Shown here piece after piece: positions 7,883-17,700 of a stretch of 64,000 nucleotides of DNA; position 1 is the first letter of the stretch; the number at the start of each line of letters is the position of its first letter. Source of the DNA: Calditrichota bacterium (GTDB lineage: Bacteria; Calditrichota; Calditrichia; Calditrichales; J004); assembly GCA_013112635.1 (NCBI GenBank), contig JABFGF010000007.1, positions 124,001 to 188,000 of the forward strand, read 5' to 3'. The notes below the pieces were generated by a model. The model was not told where the DNA came from. It worked only from the letters and a program-made list of their open reading frames with translations, and ran no database searches. The translations under genes and the position numbers were made by a program.

Positions 7883-8311
7883 ATGAAGGTTCTAATTTAT
7901 AAAAGCTTAGCTGGTGGATTATTATTTACGGTGCTTTCGATGATACATGTATCCCTTCTGAGCTCGATATCGATAAAAAGCAATTGGTTAGTAATTCCGT
8001 TTTTCATAATCGCTTTCATACTAATTTTCATGTTTATGGTTGCCAATAAGTATCTTCGGTCATTATCTAGTAAAGTGGTAAAAACAACTATAATAGCAAT
8101 AACATCTATTTTTTCAATATTGGTTGCAATGTCAACAGTTGTCGATGGAGACCCAGAGTTTCTATTCAAAATGGTTTTCTCATTCTTTGTAACATATACA
8201 AGCTTCACGTTTTTAGTTTTCGCAATTCACATGGTTTATAATTGGATTACAAAAGGAGATAAAAATGAAGATCAAGAACTTACTACCAAACATAGTTCAA
8301 ACATCCTTTAG
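7883..8311 (+). CDS. Small polytopic membrane protein
   Basis: Protein of 142 residues with four predicted membrane segments (about 5-28, 34-56, 66-88 and 98-122) and a charged C-terminus. A GGAGAAG ribosome site precedes ATG 7883. The last 47 bases overlap the next gene, which also encodes a small membrane protein, suggesting a coupled pair. No known family is recognised. Confidence 0.5.
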   Translation: MKVLIYKSLAGGLLFTVLSMIHVSLLSSISIKSNWLVIPFFIIAFILIFMFMVANKYLRSLSSKVVKTTIIAITSIFSILVAMSTVVDGDPEFLFKMVFSFFVTYTSFTFLVFAIHMVYNWITKGDKNEDQELTTKHSSNIL

Positions 8312-8735
8312 TTTATTGGTATTGATTTGTCTTGGTGAAATATTACTCTTTGAAGGGTATCAAAGGTATAACCAAATCAAACCAAATATTTTTACGGTTC
8401 TAGTTATCTTTGGATTACTATTAAGTGTATTTTTTCTATTTCTTTGGATATTGTTTAATTATCATCGCCAAGTGTTTTCACAGGCGTGGCAAAGAATATT
8501 AAAATTGATATCAGGTGTCTTAAGCCCACTTACAGTGTATATAATTTATAGTATAAACCATGGTTTGGTTAGTGACCACTTTAGGGAGGGGTTTGAGGCG
8601 TTAAAGGTTATAGAAAAGGTATTTGTTGTTTTGGGTGCAATTATTGGTACATATGTACTTGTTGTTGCAATTGCCTTAATAATCCAAATGATTATTGGAT
8701 GGGTTTTCGCCGGGGTTAAACGAGAGAAATTGTAA
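8265..8735 (+). CDS. Small polytopic membrane protein
   Basis: Protein of 156 residues with four hydrophobic stretches (about 12-32, 42-66, 76-96 and 116-148). ATG 8265 has AAGGAG seven bases upstream, inside the end of the previous gene. The overlap and equal topology suggest that the two proteins work together or arose by duplication. Function unknown. Confidence 0.5.
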   Translation: MKIKNLLPNIVQTSFSLLVLICLGEILLFEGYQRYNQIKPNIFTVLVIFGLLLSVFFLFLWILFNYHRQVFSQAWQRILKLISGVLSPLTVYIIYSINHGLVSDHFREGFEALKVIEKVFVVLGAIIGTYVLVVAIALIIQMIIGWVFAGVKREKL

Positions 8736-8869
8736 AAGAGAATTGGTTCAAAACCTAAATCAATAACAAGGGCGGTCCTCCATAAGTAGTTCATATTCTA
8801 TAAGAACAAATTTGCAGGAGCGGCTTTTATGGAATAAGAAAGGTATTAACCACTAAAAGGAGTAACGTT

Positions 8870-9268
8870 ATGAAGAAGGTAATACTTATTGTACTGCTAT
8901 TTACAGTCGTTGGATATTCAGGTGAATGGAAGGCGCAGACATTAAAAGGTATGAATGTTGTTGCATATATCGAAGATGGTGAACGGTTTGCATCGATAAT
9001 TAAGGGACCTGGTTTGTCGTATACTATGTATGTCCCGGAGTATAATTATGGAAACTTTGGGTATATAATGATGCATGTAGATCTTAACTATAAAACAGTT
9101 TGCAACATTGAAGGAACGATATATGGCGTAACAAAAATCTTCATCTCCAGGGAAGATATCCCATATATGAAAAAGGGGAGACTCCTTGTATTTAAGGATG
9201 ATGAAACAAATGCTTCCTTCATTTTCAAATTAACAGGATTTACAAAAGCCTGGAATCAGACTTTCTAA
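8870..9268 (+). CDS. Small secreted protein, paralogue of 7306
   Basis: Protein of 132 residues with a signal peptide of about 18 residues, followed by GEWKAQT. It is a clear paralogue of the protein at 7306 (same length, same 'KGP' segment, central Cys, and GFTKAWNQTF end) but strongly diverged, so the duplication is old. AAAGGAG precedes the ATG, and a terminator lies right after the stop. The pair brackets the two membrane-protein genes. Confidence 0.55.
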   Translation: MKKVILIVLLFTVVGYSGEWKAQTLKGMNVVAYIEDGERFASIIKGPGLSYTMYVPEYNYGNFGYIMMHVDLNYKTVCNIEGTIYGVTKIFISREDIPYMKKGRLLVFKDDETNASFIFKLTGFTKAWNQTF

Positions 9269-9275
9269 AATAAGA

Positions 9276-9296
9276 AGCCCTTTATGGGCTCTTTTT
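9276..9296 (+). terminator. Intrinsic terminator
   Basis: Stem AGCCC / GGGCT with loop TTTAT, followed by C and five T, eight bases after the stop of the gene at 8870. Confidence 0.7.
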
Positions 9297-9345
9297 ATCT
9301 CTATATTTGGCATAAGAACTCTGGTAAACCAACCTGGAGATTCTT

Positions 9346-9579
9346 ATGAAAGTATCAACCAAACCAAGCCTGATTCCATTTGAGTTAACACTAAAATTCG
9401 AGACACTGGAAGAGCTGCAAGCGTTTGAAATGCTCTTTCATGTAGCAGCAGTAATGGAAGCAGAATTTTTCGAGAAGCATTTGGGTTCGAATGGAATTTC
9501 TGCTTTCCTTCCTAAATCATATACAGAAGAACAGCTGGACGATGTTTTAACGGATGTTGAGCGGCATTATACCCCTTAG
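9346..9579 (+). CDS. Small hypothetical protein
   Basis: Protein of 77 residues, acidic and helical (LEELQAFEMLFHVAAVMEA), without signal peptide. It looks like a small phage- or element-type protein of unknown function. It is flanked by hairpins on both sides, so it is probably transcribed alone. Confidence 0.45.
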   Translation: MKVSTKPSLIPFELTLKFETLEELQAFEMLFHVAAVMEAEFFEKHLGSNGISAFLPKSYTEEQLDDVLTDVERHYTP

Positions 9580-9599
9580 TTGCTTCGGCAGTTAAGGGG
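9572..9599 (+). terminator. Possible terminator hairpin
   Basis: Stem CCCCTTA / TAAGGGG with a 14-base loop, overlapping the stop codon of the gene at 9346. A T-rich stretch follows about 15 bases later. The distance to the T-run makes it a weak terminator. Confidence 0.4.
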
Positions 9600-9684
9600 A
9601 TATAGAGCATCATCTTATTTTTTTTATTTAGAACTCCTTGTCTGTTCTTTTTGATAAAGGGATTCTAAATGAATAGATTTAGTA

Positions 9685-10200
9685 ATGCAAAAGAATCCAA
9701 AAATAATAATTACTACCAATCGACTTATTCTTCGTGAAATGAACACACTCGATCTAGATTATTTGCATCAAATCTTTGATGAAGCGATTTCAATGACTTT
9801 TTATACCTCACCACAAAAGCGGGAAAAAGCTGAACTATGGATTGAGCATGTAATTACATCGTATAAAAAGAATGGATTTGGCATGTGGCTGTGCTTTAAT
9901 ACAAAAAACAAAAAGTTTATAGGACAATGTGGCTTAATGAAAAATGAAATCGATGGACATGAAGAAATTGAATTGGGATACTCAATTCTAAGGAAATGTT
10001 GGAACCAAAGATATGCAACAGAAGCTGCGAGGGCATGTATCAAGTATTCGTTTGAAATCCTAAATGTATTGCGTGTTGTATCAGTTATAGATAATAATAT
10101 TTCATCTAAACATGTTTTGCATAAAATTGGAATGAAAAAAACAGGACAAGTTAAGCGTTGGAATAAGATTACTGACTTATATACTATTGATAAAACATGA
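9685..10200 (+). CDS. GNAT-family N-acetyltransferase (RimJ/RimL type)
   Basis: Protein of 171 residues: 'TTNRLILREM' at the N-terminus, a beta-strand core, the acetyl-CoA motif region (ELGYSILRKCWNQRYATEA) and 'VLHKIGMKKTGQ' near the end are the normal signature of RimJ/RimL-type GNATs. These transfer an acetyl group from acetyl-CoA to an amine; the substrate cannot be told here. The stop codon TGA lies inside the left copy of the 8-bp target duplication of the IS element at 10204, so the insertion sits exactly at the 3' end and leaves the protein intact. Confidence 0.75.
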   Translation: MQKNPKIIITTNRLILREMNTLDLDYLHQIFDEAISMTFYTSPQKREKAELWIEHVITSYKKNGFGMWLCFNTKNKKFIGQCGLMKNEIDGHEEIELGYSILRKCWNQRYATEAARACIKYSFEILNVLRVVSVIDNNISSKHVLHKIGMKKTGQVKRWNKITDLYTIDKT

Positions 10201-10203
10201 ACG
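10196..10203. repeat. Target-site duplication, left copy
   Basis: CATGAACG directly before the left end of the IS element, identical to 11602-11609. Eight bases is the usual duplication length for the IS256 family. The copy contains the stop codon of the acetyltransferase gene. Confidence 0.85.
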
Positions 10204-10242
10204 GGCGATGTCCAATCTTAGTTGAAATTTTCAAGAAAAGGT
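10204..10242. repeat. IS left terminal inverted repeat
   Basis: About 39 bp, matching the right end imperfectly. The best-conserved core is AGTTGAAATTTTCAAGAAAA from 10220. It reaches the transposase stop codon at 10242. Confidence 0.7.
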
Positions 10243-11493
10243 CACGCCACGTTTAGTAATATTTTTTTTTGTTTATTTACTTCAGCTTTTAATACTTCAC
10301 GCATCTCACTCAGTTTTTTATAGTTGTTTACTTTGCGCATTTTATGTTCTATTTCATATAAAGCGCTGGCCACCCATCGGTACCTTTGCGATGATGTTTT
10401 CCAATGCTTCACTTTGCGCAGGTACTTTTCAATTTGTGAGTTGAGGTTTTCAATGGCATTTGTAGTGGCAAAGCTTCTTCCAAAGTTTTCATACAAACCA
10501 AGACGGTGCAGGGTAAGTGTTTCTTCCAATCCTTCTTGCAGGGAACGGGAAGCACCCATGTTGTCTATCTTCAGGTCATCTAGTATAATCTTTAGCTCAC
10601 TTTTTGCTTCGCCATAACTTTCCTTCCGGTAAGCTTTGTTCATACGTTTACGGTATTCTTTGGCTTTGTCTTCCGGCAGATAGCTGAGCACATTTTCACG
10701 TTTATGCCATTGGCATCGTTGAATAATGGCATATTTATCAAATACTTTCTTCACGGCCTTAAAAATCCCTTTAGAGCCATCAATAACAACCAGCAGGCCA
10801 TCTTCATATTTCAAATCCACGGTCTACAAGGCTGCCCAATAGTTGGGCTATACTTTTATGGTTTTCTGTGGCTGTCTGGATAAAGCCTATGGGGATTTTG
10901 TCCCCGTGAATGGTGACACCAAGGACTATTAAGACCTGTTCTTTGGCCAAATATTTTCCATCGATAAACAGACTGATGAAATCATATTCTTTTAGATTGC
11001 GGTTTTCAAAGGCTTCCAGGCGCTGGCTGCTTTGCTCAATAAATTCCTTGCTGACACTGGAGTGGCTGATCCCAAAACTGTCCATCATATTTTTTATTAC
11101 GGGCTCATAATCGCGTGTGCTCAAACCTAAGAGAACAGCTTTTAAAACACGGTCATCTATTTCTTGCAACTCGCGCAGTTTGTTATAACTTTCCAGGCTT
11201 TTATTACACTTGTTTTCTTTGTCATAAATACGTGGTACATCGATTGGGATGCGTTGATGTCCTAATTTTATACTACCCCGATTGTAGCCCCAACGGCTGT
11301 ATTGGCCATTGTTGGGCTTGCCATGTGTGTAACGCTCTCCGGTAAATTGCCTGACTTCATCTTCTAAGACATCGTTTACCAACATTCGTGAGATATCTAA
11401 ATGATGTTGTAATGCCTGCATTTTTACATCCAGTTCCTGATCTAAAAGCCAGCTTATTTTATTGCGGTTTATGCTTGTTGTTTTTACTTTCAT
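10242..11493 (-). pseudogene. IS256-family transposase, frameshifted
   Basis: Mutator-type DDE transposase of about 420 residues if joined, in two frames. The N-terminal part runs 11493-10804 (229 codons) and ends ...DRGFEI. The C-terminal part is open from 10820 to 10242. The shift is one base near 10806-10812: the expected reading is 'RGF-KYEDGLLVV'. Catalytic residues are visible: Asp in SLFIDGKY, Asp in LLVVIDGSKG, and Glu in ATTNAIENLNSQ. The C..H of RCQWHKREN, typical for the family, is also there. The gene starts with ATG after a GAGG-type ribosome site. Programmed +1 frameshifting is possible but not usual for IS256, so a disabling indel is more likely. Confidence 0.8.
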
Positions 11494-11560
11494 CTCAAGG
11501 GTTCCTCCTCTTTTTTTATTTATGGCTAAATAAAACTAACCAAATTTGGTTTTGTGAGGA

Positions 11561-11601
11561 ACCTTTTCTTTTTAAATTTCAACTGACTTTAAGATAACAC
11601 C
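11561..11601. repeat. IS right terminal inverted repeat
   Basis: Right end of the IS256-family element. The core ACCTTTTCTTTTTAAATTTC from 11561 is the complement of the left-end core. Confidence 0.7.
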
Positions 11602-11609
11602 CATGAACG
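11602..11609. repeat. Target-site duplication, right copy
   Basis: CATGAACG, identical to the bases just left of the IS element. Joining the flanks at this word restores an uninterrupted acetyltransferase 3' end. Confidence 0.85.
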
Positions 11610-11663
11610 ACGAATAAATATATAATAATCAATTAGGATGTTTTTATAATGAAAGGTAATGTG

Positions 11664-11689
11664 TATATTTGAACAATGGTTCAAATATA
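11664..11689. promoter_or_regulatory. Long palindrome over a -10 box: candidate metal-sensor operator
   Basis: Perfect dyad with 11-bp arms, TATATTTGAAC / GTTCAAATATA, around a 4-base spacer AATG. The right arm contains TATAAT (11686-11691), a consensus -10 hexamer. Such TGAAC-n-GTTCA palindromes overlapping the promoter are typical of ArsR/SmtB-type metal-responsive repressors. No ArsR gene is in the window. The site would control the small secreted protein at 11741 and the Czc operon after it. Confidence 0.55.
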
Positions 11690-11740
11690 ATGAAATATTG
11701 ATAATGGAACATATTCGGGAAAATAAAAGTAACTAATGAA

Positions 11741-12157
11741 ATGATACTAAATAATTTAAAAGTTGTATTAGCATTTTTTGTATTAATTCAATCACTTCTT
11801 TTTCAGGTTTCATTACCCGAGTTAGTGCTTTGTTTTGGTGATGATGGCCATATTGCACTTGAAAGCTCTGAAAGGGACGCAGATCATAAGCATGATAAAA
11901 ATCACTTTAGTGATTTAGTCAAACTATTTAATCAAAATGATTCTGATGACTGTACCGATATAAACTTAGACTGGCATTTCAGCAATGCCGATGTCATCAA
12001 GAAATCAAATAAAAATCTTAATCACAACTCTTTTGTATTTGTACCCAATGCATTGCTACACACCTCAAAGCCCTCAATAAAAAGCAATATTAATATTATA
12101 TCTAATACAAATAAACACACTATTACCTCAATTCAAACTACTATTCTTCTAATTTGA
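11741..12157 (+). CDS. Small secreted His/Asp-rich protein before Czc operon 1
   Basis: Protein of 138 residues with a hydrophobic N-terminus (signal or anchor, about residues 5-30), then a His/Asp/Lys-rich stretch (DADHKHDKNHF, DDCTD) that could bind metal, and a Ser/Asn/Thr-rich C-terminus. The position and style match the His-rich protein at 18019, which also directly precedes a CzcC gene. I infer a periplasmic metal-binding accessory. No named family is claimed. Confidence 0.5.
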   Translation: MILNNLKVVLAFFVLIQSLLFQVSLPELVLCFGDDGHIALESSERDADHKHDKNHFSDLVKLFNQNDSDDCTDINLDWHFSNADVIKKSNKNLNHNSFVFVPNALLHTSKPSIKSNINIISNTNKHTITSIQTTILLI

Positions 12158-12213
12158 TCTCACTTCATTGAAAACAGAACTCTTGTTTTCTCAATCAAAA
12201 ACTTTTATAAATA

Positions 12214-12248
12214 ATTTTTCGCAAGGCAAATGTTTTTGTGCGAAAAAT
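12214..12248. other. Inverted repeat in the leader of the first czcC
   Basis: Perfect 10-bp arms ATTTTTCGCA / TGCGAAAAAT with a 15-base loop, between the small secreted protein gene and the CzcC-like gene. It could be an operator, an RNA hairpin limiting transcription into the efflux genes, or a weak terminator. The sequence does not decide between these. Confidence 0.4.
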
Positions 12249-12284
12249 AGTATTTAAAATCCAAATTTTATTATGGAGTGAGTG

Positions 12285-13619
12285 ATGAAATTCATACTTA
12301 TTACAAGTATTGGTTTACTTATACTTTTTTCCAGTTGTACTTCAATAAGAACAACCGCAGTAATTCCGGAAAGCCAACCAATACTAAAATCAATACAAGC
12401 CGAAACAAAAACCGGCTTCCCAGCAAAAGAAGTTGAAGATCCACAAGGTATCCTAACTTTGGAAAAAGCTATACAACTCGCCCTGATGCAAAATCCACGG
12501 TTAGCTGTTTATTCCCTGGAAATCCGTGCCCGAGATGCAGATGCGTTACAAGCTTCCCTTTTTCCCAATCCTGAAATTGAAATTGAAACAGAGAACTTTG
12601 CGGGAAGTGGGGTTTATAGAGGGATCGATGCTACTGAAACAACAATCTCGCTTGGGCAATTATTAGAGCTTTCTGGAAAGCGTGAAAAACGAACAAAAGT
12701 GGCGGTGTTTGAGAGTGACCTTGCTGCCTGGGACTATGAAGCGTTGAAACTGCAAGTCTATACTTCTGTTGTAAGGAATTATATACAGGTTCTGGCCCTT
12801 CAGGAAAAAATAGAGCTTGATAAAGAGTTGTTAAACATCTCAGAGAAATTGGTTGAATCTGTTAAAAAGCGTGTACAGTCTGGTGGATTGTCCCCTGCTG
12901 AAACAGCGCGGGCCAATGTTGTTGTAAGTAATGCAGAAATTACCCTCCAGCGCACAGAACGGCAGCTATTAGCTACCCGGTCATTATTGGCATCTACCTG
13001 GAATGGCAAAGGACTTTTTGCTACAATACAAGGAAGCCTTGAAGCCAACCGAAAAATCCCGGAAAAAGATATAATAAAACAAAAACTAGATCAAGCCCCA
13101 GAGTTAGCACGCTGGTCTGTCGAAATGGAAAGGCGACGCAGTTCCCTGGAATTGGCAGAAGCTATGGCAGTGCCCGATCCCACAATAAGCCTGGCCTATC
13201 GCAGAATTAATGAGTCTAAAGATAATGCATTGGTTGCTGGACTATCTATTCCTTTACCTTTTTTTGATCGTAATCAGGGAAACGTCCAAAAAAAGCAGAT
13301 CAGGGTAAAACAGGGTGTTTGGGAAAAGAAAACGGTACGAAACAATTTAAATACACGCCTGGAAAGTCTTTATCCCAACGCAGAAGCTTTGGCAGCAGAA
13401 ATATCTGCACTGCGACAAACAGCTATTCCCCAAGCAGAGAAAGCATTTGTAATTATCAGCGAAAGCTACCAACGCGGCAAATTTCAATTAATTGACGTTT
13501 TGGATGCGCAGCGGACTCTTTTTGAGGCACGTCGCAGGTTAGTTGATTCGTTGTTAGATTTCAAAATGACAATAACAGAGCTTGAACGATTGATCGGGCG
13601 AGATCTACAAAGTTTATAA
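12285..13619 (+). CDS. czcC: Outer-membrane efflux protein, TolC/CzcC family
   Basis: Lipoprotein of about 444 residues: signal peptide with lipobox FSSC, then two repeats of the outer-membrane efflux protein domain (about 60-240 and 260-440), rich in helical heptads as in CzcC/TolC. The segment 'PNPEIEIETENF' is typical of the CzcC subfamily. It forms the outer-membrane exit duct of an RND efflux pump for divalent cations (Zn, Co, Cd). ATG 12285 follows GGAG; a GTG three bases earlier is less likely. It is followed by the adaptor and pump genes in one operon. Confidence 0.85.
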   Translation: MKFILITSIGLLILFSSCTSIRTTAVIPESQPILKSIQAETKTGFPAKEVEDPQGILTLEKAIQLALMQNPRLAVYSLEIRARDADALQASLFPNPEIEIETENFAGSGVYRGIDATETTISLGQLLELSGKREKRTKVAVFESDLAAWDYEALKLQVYTSVVRNYIQVLALQEKIELDKELLNISEKLVESVKKRVQSGGLSPAETARANVVVSNAEITLQRTERQLLATRSLLASTWNGKGLFATIQGSLEANRKIPEKDIIKQKLDQAPELARWSVEMERRRSSLELAEAMAVPDPTISLAYRRINESKDNALVAGLSIPLPFFDRNQGNVQKKQIRVKQGVWEKKTVRNNLNTRLESLYPNAEALAAEISALRQTAIPQAEKAFVIISESYQRGKFQLIDVLDAQRTLFEARRRLVDSLLDFKMTITELERLIGRDLQSL

Positions 13620-13648
13620 TATTTTAAGAATTGATAAAGGAAAAAACG

Positions 13649-14602
13649 ATGAAATTTGCATTAATCAAAGTAGCGGCATTATTAGTAGTTACAATTTTAG
13701 TTATAAGTTGTGGAGAAAAGCAAAAAACAAACGCTGAAGTACATAATGAAGAAAGCATAAGTGAAAAAGGTGGGTATAATGAAGTTGTCCAAATAAGTGA
13801 TGCGGAATTGCAGGAATTTGGAATCGAGCTTGCGACAGCAGGACCAGGAAAATTAGCAATTCATGTTTCTCTCCCAGGTGAGATTATTATTCCTCCAGAT
13901 AACCTTGCCCACATTCATCCCCGTTTTGCAGGAATAGTTAAAGAAGTCCGCAAACATATTGGAGATAAAGTTAGAAAAGGCGATGTACTTGCCGTAATAG
14001 AAAGCAATGAGAGTTTAGCGGAATATCAGATAAAATCATTGATTGATGGTACCGTTGTTGAAAAGCACTTCTCTTTAGGGGAGGTGGTGGAAGGAACAGA
14101 TCATGGCTTTGTTGTGGCAAATTTGAGCCAGGTTTGGGCTATGCTGACCCTGTATCAAAAAGACCTTCCCTTTGTTAAAACAGGACAAGAAGTAACAATT
14201 TCCCTGGGATCGGAAATGGAGAAAAGTGTAGGAAAAATTGCCTATATCTCGCCTATCATTGATGAAATAACACGAACAGCGAAAGCCAGGATCATTTTAA
14301 ACAATAGAAAAGGATATTGGAAGCCAGGATTATTTGTGACAGGATCTATCGCTACTTCTGAAAGTGAAGTCGATGTTGTCATTCCAAAAACAGCACTGGA
14401 AACCTTTGAAGGCAAAACGGTAGTCTTTGTAAAAAATGATGAGGGTTTTGAGCCACGTGAGGTAATTATCGGAAAAACCAACCACCTTAATGTAGAAGCT
14501 ATCAGTGGAATAAAAAGCGGTGATATTTTTGTAAGTAAGGGTGGATTCACACTAAAATCGGAGCTACAAAAAGGAGAAATGGGTGAAGGGCACGGACATT
14601 AA
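13649..14602 (+). CDS. czcB: RND efflux periplasmic adaptor, CzcB type
   Basis: Lipoprotein of 317 residues (lipobox VISC). It has the membrane-fusion-protein layout: beta-barrel and lipoyl halves around residues 75-150 (HPRFAGIVKEV, RKGDVLAVIES), only a very short hairpin, then barrel and membrane-proximal domains (VWAMLTLYQKDL; GLFVTGSI; GDIFVSKGGFTLKSEL). The C-terminus GEMGEGHGH is His-containing. ATG 13649 is preferred over a TTG at 13631 because AAAGG lies just before it. It bridges the CzcC-like duct and the inner-membrane pump. Confidence 0.85.
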   Translation: MKFALIKVAALLVVTILVISCGEKQKTNAEVHNEESISEKGGYNEVVQISDAELQEFGIELATAGPGKLAIHVSLPGEIIIPPDNLAHIHPRFAGIVKEVRKHIGDKVRKGDVLAVIESNESLAEYQIKSLIDGTVVEKHFSLGEVVEGTDHGFVVANLSQVWAMLTLYQKDLPFVKTGQEVTISLGSEMEKSVGKIAYISPIIDEITRTAKARIILNNRKGYWKPGLFVTGSIATSESEVDVVIPKTALETFEGKTVVFVKNDEGFEPREVIIGKTNHLNVEAISGIKSGDIFVSKGGFTLKSELQKGEMGEGHGH

Positions 14603-14723
14603 TCCATCTGTTTGTCATTACAATTGGTTTCTAAAAATAATCCAAGCAGGAGGTAAGCATTTCTAGAAAAAGGAAAACTTTCTGAAAGGGTTAATAATTT
14701 TAATAATGGAGTTTTAATCTAAA

Positions 14724-17700
14724 ATGAAAAAAATAATTGAATTCTCATTACGCAACCGCTTACTGATGATTGCATTGGGTGTGTTGATAATGGCCGCTGG
14801 TTATTTTAGCTATAGACAGTTGCCGATAGACGCTTTTCCTGATGTATCACCATCTTTGGTCCAGGTATTTACCGAAACCGATGGATTGGCACCGGAAGAG
14901 ATTGAAAAGTATGTCACGTTTCCTGTAGAGGCTGCCATGAACGGTCTGCCAAATTTGAAAAAAATACGCTCGGTTTCAAATTTTGGTCTAAGTGTGGTTA
15001 ATATATATTTTGAAGATGCAACAGATATATATTTTGCTCGGCAATTGGTAAATGAACGGTTGCAAGAAGCTCGTGAGCAAATACCTGAAGGTTTTGGCGA
15101 ACCGGCCATGGGGCCAATTTCCACAGGTATGGGACTTATATTGTTTTACTACCTGGAAGATACAACAGGGCAATACTCCTCAACAGAATTACGAACTATT
15201 CAGGATTGGCTTATCAAATACCAATTGCAAACTGTGCCCGGGGTAACAGAAGTGCTTGGAATTGGTGGTTGGGAAAAGCAATTTCAGGTAGTTATAAATC
15301 CTTCTGCATTACTACAATATGGTGTTACTGTTCATCAAATACTGGAAAAGATTAGCTCAAACAACCTTAATGTCGGCGCACAATTTATTGAAAAAAATTC
15401 TGAAGAGTTTATTGTGCGTTCAGTCGGGCTGGTTACGGATATAAATGACATTGAAAATATTGTCATCAAGGCTGAAGACGGAATCCCGGTTTTCTTAAAA
15501 CAGATTGCTGATATAGAAATAGGCGGTGCTGTCCGGCGTGGTGTGCAAACCCGTGATGGCATAGAAGAAGTTGTTTCCGGGATGGTTGTAAAATTGTATG
15601 GAAGCAATTCCAGTACGGTAATCAGCAAAGTAGAATCTAAAATGCAAGAGATAAATAAAACCCTGCCCAAAGGAATACAGATTGTACCTTATTATCAACA
15701 AAAAACACTTGTGGAGTCCGCAGTAAGCACCGTAACAGATGCGCTAGTTCAAGGCATTTTTCTTGTAGCACTTGTACTGATTATTTTTATGGGATCATTC
15801 CGACCCAGCCTGGTGGTTGCTCTTTCGATTCCGTTTTCAATTCTGTTTGCCATGGTAGGTATGCGCTATTTTGGCATCTCGGTAAACCTGATGTCTTTTG
15901 GCGGGTTGGCCATTGCCATTGGCATGATGGTAGATGGTACAATTGTCATGGTGGAAAATGTGGATCGCATGCTACGCAGTGCCAATGGAACAGAGTCACG
16001 CATTCATATAGTGGCGCGCGCCTGCCTTGAGGTAGCTCGGCCAATTCTGTTTGCCATCACCATTATCATAGTTGTTTTTCTACCATTGTTTACTTTGCAA
16101 GGGGTAGAAGGCAAAACATTCCGTCCTTTGGCAGAGACTGTCTCATTGGTCATGTTGGGTTCGTTAATTTTTGCCATAGCCCTGGCGCCACTTTTTGCAC
16201 ACATGATGATGCGCCGGCCAAAATCCCAATCAGGTGAAAATGAGAAACCAAAAGAAGTGTTTCTTGTCCGTTTCCTGACGCGATTATATGAACCCCTGTT
16301 GCGGTTTTTTATAAAACGTCGTTCCTTTGCGATTGTCTTGGCTGCTGGCTTATTGCTTATTGGCGGACTTATTTATCCCCGGCTCGGCTCCGAGTTTACT
16401 CCGACCTTGCAGGAAGGCACAATAGTTTTACGCTTAACAATGGCGCCATCCATTTCATTAACCGAAAGTACACGCATTACACAGATCGTAGAACGACGGG
16501 TTATGAGAGTGCCGGAAGTGACCCATGTAGTGACACGAATTGGACGGGGTGAAGTCGGCGCACATACCGATCCGATTAACAGTGCTGAAATGTATGTGAT
16601 TCTGAAAGACAAGGACGAATGGCGAACTGCTGAAACACAGGCGGATTTGGAAGAAGTGATCCGCGAAGAAGTGGGTGAAATCCATGGAGTGCTTGCTAAC
16701 TTTACACAGCCTATTCAAATGACTGTCGATGAACTGTTGGAAGGCGTTCGAGCCGAACTCGCCATAAAATTGTTTGGTGATGACCTTGATATACTTAAAG
16801 AAAAAGCAGATGAAATTGTAGCAGCCGTCAGTAAGGTACCGGGCGCCGCGGATGTACAGGCTGACCAGATTAGCGGGACACCACAATTACTGATAAAAGT
16901 GGATCGCCAGTCCATCGCTCGCTATGGGGTTAATGTAGAGCAAGTGCAACAAACTATCCGTGCGGCAATTGGTGGCGAAACTGCCGGACAGCTTTTTGAA
17001 GGCGTGCGCCGTTTTGATATTCTGGTGCGTTTTGATGAACAATTCCGTTCAACAAAGGATGCTATTGGCCAATTACTTATTGAAACACCCGATGGAATAA
17101 AATTACCACTAAGCCAGCTGGCATCGATTGAAGAATTGGTTGGACCGCGGCAGATCACTCGTGAAAACAGCCAGCGTTTTATTGTTATTCAAAGCAATGT
17201 TGTTGGCCGGGACATAGGTTCTTTTGTGGTTGATGGACAGAAAGCCATTGAAGAAAATGTGGATTTACCACCGGGATACTTGGTTACCTGGGGCGGTCAG
17301 TTCCGCTTGCAACAGGAAGCAAATAAGCGGCTGGCGGTCGTAGTACCGATTACACTTTTGATTATATTCTTATTACTCTATTCCAGCTTCGGTTCTATGA
17401 AAAACACATTTCTGATTCTATTAAATATTCCGTTGGCGCTGGTTGGTGGGGTTGTTGGACTCTGGATTACCAGGCAAAACCTGTCTGTTCCTTCTTCTGT
17501 GGGTTTTATAGCACTATTTGGCATTGCCTTGGAAAATGGTATGGTGTTGGTAACTTATCTAAACCAGTTATTAAAAGACGGCGTTAAAATAGATGAAGCT
17601 TCTGTAAAAGGCGCCATGCTGCGCTTACGTCCAGTATTGATGACTGCCATAACAACCGGTCTCGGGCTAATTCCTTTATTGCTGGCAACAGGTACCGGCA

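Larger units (their letters stand above)
10204..11601 (-). mobile_element. IS256-family insertion sequence
   Basis: Element of 1398 bp bounded by imperfect terminal inverted repeats and an exact 8-bp direct repeat. The left end reads GGCGATGTCC..., and the right end, read on the minus strand, begins GGTGTTATC. Both contain AGTTGAAATTT and AGAAAAGGT at equivalent places. It carries one transposase gene on the minus strand, interrupted by a frameshift. Its size is normal for IS256. The intact ends and target duplication show a fairly recent insertion. With the broken transposase it probably cannot move without help in trans, unless frameshifting occurs. Confidence 0.88.
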
